A program made the translations under genes and the position numbers. The notes under the pieces were generated by a model. That model made no database searches and was not told where the DNA came from. It saw nothing but the letters and a program-made list of their open reading frames with translations. Shown here one piece after another: positions 6,788 to 10,378 of a stretch of 10,378 bases of DNA (within the stretch, counting starts at the first letter, position 1; the number at the start of each line of letters is the position of its first letter). Source of the stretch: CAMCXT01 sp046302715 (GTDB lineage: Bacteria; Bacteroidota; Bacteroidia; M30B66); NCBI GenBank assembly GCA_046302715.1, contig JBKCHQ010000116.1, forward strand, positions 1 to 10,378, written 5' to 3'.

Positions 6788-7549
6788 TTAAGGCTTTAAA
6801 ATTATATATGCAGTAAAAAGTAGGTTTATTAGTCCTAAGGACGGCGCTATTCTTTGAAACAAATTCGCGGTATAATCGTTCCTTGGTTCGATATATATTA
6901 TATCATTTCCCTCCAAAACAATACCCGCTTTATTAATGCCTTCGATGGTGGAAAGGTCTATTAAGTAAATTTTCGGATTCTTTAAATCGCCCCGAATTAG
7001 TTTAATTCTATGCGCTTTGCCATCAATCCCTATACCTCCCGAACTTGCAATTGCCTCTAATAGAGTGGTATTGGGGTTTTCGAGCAAAATAATTTTAGCA
7101 GTTCCAGAGTTTCCAGGGAAAAGGATAATTCTTTTATTTAAAATATCTATGGTAACATAGGGGTCAACATAAAAAGCTCGCATACGTTCTTCAATCATCA
7201 GCTCTGCTTCCCTAATAGTTAATCCATTTATTTTTATTCGACCTAGGATAGGAATTTTAATAGTTCCATCAAATTCTACTATATATGATCGCCTCCCATT
7301 ATTGGCGGCGTTATTAAGTGCATTGTTATACTCAATTAAGAGGGATCCGTTATTAGGAATTATCTGTATTTCAACGCGGTCGTTTTCAGAAATACGATAC
7401 TCCTTAACATCCGGAATTTTAGCAGGGTCTTCAAATGGGTAATTGTGTTTCGTACGAAACATGATTGCCCGATTGTTGCAAGAGGTAACGAGCAATAGCA
7501 TTGCAAGCATAAGAACCAAAGTTGATCCTACCTTACTTAGTAATTTCAT
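6788..7549 (-). CDS. Polysaccharide export lipoprotein, Wza/OPX family
   Basis: OPX proteins form the periplasmic and outer-membrane part of the conduit for capsule or exopolysaccharide. The 253-residue product begins with a lipoprotein signal peptide: positive N-terminus, hydrophobic core, and lipobox VTSC with Cys24. The poly-export (PES) domain runs from about 50 to 137, including YRISENDRVEIQI near 51-63, DGTIKIPILGRIKINGLT (94-111) and VDPYVTIDIL (128-137). One SLBB-like domain follows (about 140-215; LLEAIASSGGI at 163-173, KLIRG at 183-187). The last 18 or so residues are hydrophobic and could form a membrane helix. At 253 residues it is much shorter than E. coli Wza (about 379) and has one SLBB unit, a form known from Bacteroidota. 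Its placement directly upstream of the Wzc-type gene is the classic pairing. The ATG is fixed by the signal peptide. The 57-bp gap before it is the largest inside the operon. Confidence 0.94.
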   Translation of the reverse strand: MKLLSKVGSTLVLMLAMLLLVTSCNNRAIMFRTKHNYPFEDPAKIPDVKEYRISENDRVEIQIIPNNGSLLIEYNNALNNAANNGRRSYIVEFDGTIKIPILGRIKINGLTIREAELMIEERMRAFYVDPYVTIDILNKRIILFPGNSGTAKIILLENPNTTLLEAIASSGGIGIDGKAHRIKLIRGDLKNPKIYLIDLSTIEGINKAGIVLEGNDIIYIEPRNDYTANLFQRIAPSLGLINLLFTAYIILKP

Positions 7550-7606
7550 GAAGCTAAAGTATAAATAAGATTTGAATTAACATTAAGATGCTTAAATATG
7601 AAAATC

Positions 7607-8797
7607 CTATTTATTCAAAAGCTCTTCGTATAATTGCGTCATGTCGTTCACCAAACGTGTAAAATGAAACTTGTTTTTAACATGTTCCCAGCCTCCCGCG
7701 CCCATGCGTTCTCTTAAGTCGCGATCCTCAATCAGTTGAAGCAAATATTCTGCAAAAGGCTGCGCATCCGTTTTAGAATTGCTCAGAAATGCTGTTTTAC
7801 CCTCGATAATTATATTTTCAATACCGCCCACATTTGTTGTAACTATCGGTTTGTTGGCTGCCTGTGCTTCAATCAGACTCACCGGTGTGCCTTCGTTAAG
7901 TGATGTAAGCGCGATGATATCAAGGCCCGAACACGCCCAATCGATGTTTTTAATCCACGAAGTAAACGTAAGCATGGTTTTTCGCTGTTCTTTGAGCCAA
8001 TCGCAATATTCAATATTCAGATTTTGAGCCATTAGTTCTACTCTCAATCGGTCTTCTCCATCGCCAATGATGAAAAATCGTATCTTTTTCTGGCTGCGCT
8101 CCTTAATGATAGAAATACACTCTAAAAACAGTTTGTGATTTTTTACAGGCACTAATCTTCCAATAATACCAATTGCAATTTCATCTTCGTCAAGCTGATA
8201 TTTAGCTCTGAAATCAGCCCGTTTATTTTCGGTATCTTCATTAAAACGCGACAGGTCAAAGCCCAGTGGTATTACCTTTATTTTCTCGGGTTTACAAATT
8301 CTATGAACCAAACATAATTCGGTTTTTTGCTTTTCACTAATCGCAATAATTACCGAACTTCTTCGCGCTAAATTGCGTTCAATATTCTTATAAACCACCG
8401 TTTTTAATTTCCCGAAATAGGAGTGAAAAACGTGTCCATGAAAAGTGTGCACTACCGCAGGAACACCTAAATTGGTGGCTGCAAGTCGGCCGATAGTTCC
8501 TGCTTTTGATGCATGAGTATGCACAATATCAGGTTTGAAGTCTTTAATTAACTGAGCTATTTTCTTGTATGCCTCGTAGTCGTTTTTTAAATCGATTTCC
8601 CTTTTCATTTCAGGGATAATCAAGGGTTCCAAACCCAAATTTTTTACGATAAATTCCGAACTGTCTTCGGTATCATCTTTCTCTCCACCCACCAGCAATG
8701 TTTCATACTCTGATGGCATATACCGCGATAAATAAGCCGCATTATAGGTGGGGCCTCCCAAGTTGAAACGATTTATAATCCTAAGAATCCGAGGCAT
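7607..8797 (-). CDS. GT-B glycosyltransferase, family 4 (GT4-like)
   Basis: This 396-residue predicted cytosolic or membrane-associated enzyme transfers a sugar from a nucleotide donor to a growing lipid-linked repeat unit, with probable retention of configuration. The N-terminal Rossmann half contains the acceptor-side loop NLGGPTYNA (12-20), IVHTHASKAGTIGRLAA (91-107) and VVHTFHGHVFHSY (115-127). The linker KVIPLGFDLSRF (174-185) leads to the donor half: IGIIGRLVPVKNH (209-221, Arg214 and Lys219 as phosphate ligands), FFIIGDGEDR (241-250), LTSLNEGTPVSLIEAQA (297-313) with the EX7E pair Glu302 and Glu310, and TNVGGI (321-326). Length is normal for the family. Donor and acceptor cannot be deduced. 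The start follows the AsnB-like gene by 29 bp. A purine-rich AGGTAGG directly abuts the ATG, and a GGAGGA lies 13 bases upstream, which is farther than a standard ribosome binding site. Confidence 0.93.
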   Translation of the reverse strand: MPRILRIINRFNLGGPTYNAAYLSRYMPSEYETLLVGGEKDDTEDSSEFIVKNLGLEPLIIPEMKREIDLKNDYEAYKKIAQLIKDFKPDIVHTHASKAGTIGRLAATNLGVPAVVHTFHGHVFHSYFGKLKTVVYKNIERNLARRSSVIIAISEKQKTELCLVHRICKPEKIKVIPLGFDLSRFNEDTENKRADFRAKYQLDEDEIAIGIIGRLVPVKNHKLFLECISIIKERSQKKIRFFIIGDGEDRLRVELMAQNLNIEYCDWLKEQRKTMLTFTSWIKNIDWACSGLDIIALTSLNEGTPVSLIEAQAANKPIVTTNVGGIENIIIEGKTAFLSNSKTDAQPFAEYLLQLIEDRDLRERMGAGGWEHVKNKFHFTRLVNDMTQLYEELLNK

Positions 8798-8826
8798 CCT
8801 ACCTTTTTTATCCTCCGTAAAGTTAA

Positions 8827-10378
8827 TTATTTCATTCGTTTTTTATACCACGATTGAAATACTACCAATGCCCAAGTACGTGCTACCGCATCTCCCGGAT
8901 TTGAAGAGTTTAGCTCATGCTGCAGCTGTTTTATGGCTTCATAGTTAAAAATACCCTGTCGTTCAATAAAGGATTTATTCAACAAATCGTTAAAAATCCA
9001 TTCGTGCAAGCCGCCTCTAAACCAAGCTAAAAGTGGAACTTCGAATCCTTGTTTGGGTCTATTATACAGTTCCTTTGGCAGAATATTTCTAAATGCATCT
9101 TGTACAATTTGTTTGCGCCCTTTGGTATTAACTTTAAATTCTGAAGGTAAGCTCACCGCAAATTCAACCACCCTGTAATCCATAAATGGACTCCGTACTT
9201 CGAGGCTGTTTGCCATAGACATTGAATCAACTTTAAACAACATATCGTTGGGTAAAACCAAGTGGATGTCGTTCATCAACATATCGTTTATACCCTTCGT
9301 GTTTTTAATGTGGCTGGCCAGTATCTTGATGCATTCATCTGTTTCGTGGCTTTTATAATCCTGGTGGATTAATGAATTAATATAGATGGCATCTCCGTAG
9401 CCACACCAGCTCCAGTATCGTTCACGGGGGTATTGATTCATCCCTGCGGCAAATTTTCGAAGTTTCCTAATTAAGTCTCCCGATTTTGAATTGCGCGATG
9501 CGGGCAGCCTGTTCCATAGCGGCTGCAGCAAGGCTATACTTTTTGCCGCCACTCCGCCCTGACGAATGCGCCATTCAGCCTCATGCTTTCTATATCCTCC
9601 GAAAAGCTCATCGGCTCCATCGCCAGAAAGGGCTACAGTAGCGTGTTTGCGAGTCTCTTTGCATAAAATATAAACGGCTAAAGCCGATGAATCGGCAAAG
9701 GGTTCGTCGAAATAATCGAGCATTTCGTGCAGATGCTTGAACAAATCGTTATTGGTTAGCGAAAACACAGTATGAGAAGTACCATACATTTTAGCTACAC
9801 TTTGGGCATAATGTGTTTCGTCGAATAAGGGCTCGTCGCGGTATCCAATGGAAAACGTATTGAGCTTTTGCGTATGGCGCGATGCCAAAGCGGTAACCAC
9901 TGAGGAGTCAATACCTCCCGATAGAAATGAGCCTAAGGGCACATCAGAAATCATGCGCAGGCTAACCGCATCTTCCATCAGCGCCCTCAATTTATTCTGT
10001 GCTTCGGCATAGGTATACATAACATCCGATGGTTTGGTACTTAATGAATACCAGCAATGCCGATTTACTTCGCCGTTTTTTACATGTAAATAATGTCCGG
10101 GCTCCAGTTTTTTTATGTGTTTAAAAATACTGAGTGGGGCGGGGGTATAGTTTAAATGAAAGTAAATACCCAAGGCCCGCTTATCTATATCGTTCAGCAT
10201 GCCAAAGGCTTCAAGTGCCTTTATCTCGGAGGCAAAGCTTAATCCTTCCCTATCTTGAGAATAAACCAGAGGCTTTTCGCCATACCTGTCACGCACAATC
10301 CATGTTTGGTTTGTTAACGTATCGTGAAAGGCAAACGAAAAAAATCCGTTTATTTCATCCAAACAGGCTATTCCATCT
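8827..10378 (-). CDS. asnB: Asparagine synthase (glutamine-hydrolysing) family amidotransferase, N-terminus beyond window edge
   Basis: AsnB-type enzymes release ammonia from glutamine in an N-terminal Ntn-hydrolase domain and use it on an ATP-activated carboxylate in a C-terminal synthetase domain. The frame is open through base 10378 (residues DGIAC precede a TTG at 10360-10362), so no start is visible; the TTG is internal, as the family continues upstream through this block. About 90-110 residues, including the catalytic N-terminal Cys, should lie outside. Visible are the end of the glutaminase domain (RDRYGEKPL, FASEIKAL), the PP-loop SGGIDSS (9901-9921), SGDGADELFGGY (starting at 9627), EVRSPFMDYR around 9170-9201 and RPKQGFEVP (9034-9060). 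All synthetase motifs are intact. In a polysaccharide operon it may amidate a sugar carboxylate rather than make free asparagine; this is inference from context only. Confidence 0.93.
   Translation of the reverse strand, partial: DGIACLDEINGFFSFAFHDTLTNQTWIVRDRYGEKPLVYSQDREGLSFASEIKALEAFGMLNDIDKRALGIYFHLNYTPAPLSIFKHIKKLEPGHYLHVKNGEVNRHCWYSLSTKPSDVMYTYAEAQNKLRALMEDAVSLRMISDVPLGSFLSGGIDSSVVTALASRHTQKLNTFSIGYRDEPLFDETHYAQSVAKMYGTSHTVFSLTNNDLFKHLHEMLDYFDEPFADSSALAVYILCKETRKHATVALSGDGADELFGGYRKHEAEWRIRQGGVAAKSIALLQPLWNRLPASRNSKSGDLIRKLRKFAAGMNQYPRERYWSWCGYGDAIYINSLIHQDYKSHETDECIKILASHIKNTKGINDMLMNDIHLVLPNDMLFKVDSMSMANSLEVRSPFMDYRVVEFAVSLPSEFKVNTKGRKQIVQDAFRNILPKELYNRPKQGFEVPLLAWFRGGLHEWIFNDLLNKSFIERQGIFNYEAIKQLQHELNSSNPGDAVARTWALVVFQSWYKKRMK

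Noticed and set aside
7550..7606. Possible internal promoter before the Wza-type gene (TACTTTAG close to the ATG on the minus strand)
   Set aside because: It has one mismatch to TAnnTTTG, no TTTG or TTG at 17-23 bases upstream, and would place the transcript start at or inside the start codon. I see nothing else in this 57-bp gap.
8811..8816. GGAGGA as the ribosome binding site of the GT4 gene
   Set aside because: It lies 13 bases from the ATG, farther than the usual 5-9, and Bacteroidota generally do not rely on Shine-Dalgarno pairing.
10360..10362. TTG as the start of the AsnB-like gene
   Set aside because: The frame stays open to the window edge, and the residues upstream (DGIAC) continue the family pattern before the NGFFSFAF block; the true start is outside.

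Overview
The window looks like a stretch of a Bacteroidota chromosome (phylum-level confidence; a lower rank cannot be fixed from sequence alone). The DNA is moderately AT-rich, most starts lack a well-placed Shine-Dalgarno sequence, and several proteins have the form usual in this phylum: a short single-SLBB Wza-type lipoprotein, a fused Wzc-type co-polymerase/tyrosine kinase, and a UvrA with an incomplete first zinc module.

All eight genes lie on the minus strand, so transcription runs from high to low coordinates. In that order they are: a glutamine-dependent asparagine synthetase-type amidotransferase (8827-10378, N-terminus outside the window), a GT4 glycosyltransferase (7607-8797), a Wza-type polysaccharide export lipoprotein (6788-7549), a Wzc-type co-polymerase/BY-kinase (4351-6768), an RmlC-type dTDP-sugar 3,5-epimerase (3804-4346), a WecA/MraY-type polyprenyl-phosphate sugar-1-phosphate transferase (2700-3785), a membrane-anchored lytic transglycosylase (1664-2710), and the first 541 codons of uvrA (1-1623, C-terminus outside the window). 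The gaps are 29, 57, 19, 4, 18, -11 and 40 bp. No intergenic stretch reaches 300 bp, and no convincing terminator separates any pair. I see no tRNA, rRNA, CRISPR array, insertion sequence or attachment site.

The first seven genes read as the end of a surface-polysaccharide (capsule, exopolysaccharide or O-antigen) operon. The PNPT enzyme would load the first sugar phosphate on undecaprenyl phosphate, the GT4 enzyme would extend the repeat unit, RmlC would help make a deoxysugar donor, and the AsnB-like protein may amidate a sugar or supply asparagine. Wzc and Wza would control chain length and export, and the lytic transglycosylase could open peptidoglycan for the export complex or act in general wall turnover. 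Flippase, polymerase and the other sugar genes are absent here and may lie beyond the right edge. uvrA is a housekeeping nucleotide-excision-repair gene at the downstream end, possibly with its own promoter.

I found no clearly new system. The points most worth a second look are the translationally coupled lytic transglycosylase at the end of the export operon, the dense Tyr-Gly tail of the kinase followed by a basic tail, the amidotransferase in the sugar operon, and a perfect 11-bp-arm palindrome inside uvrA.
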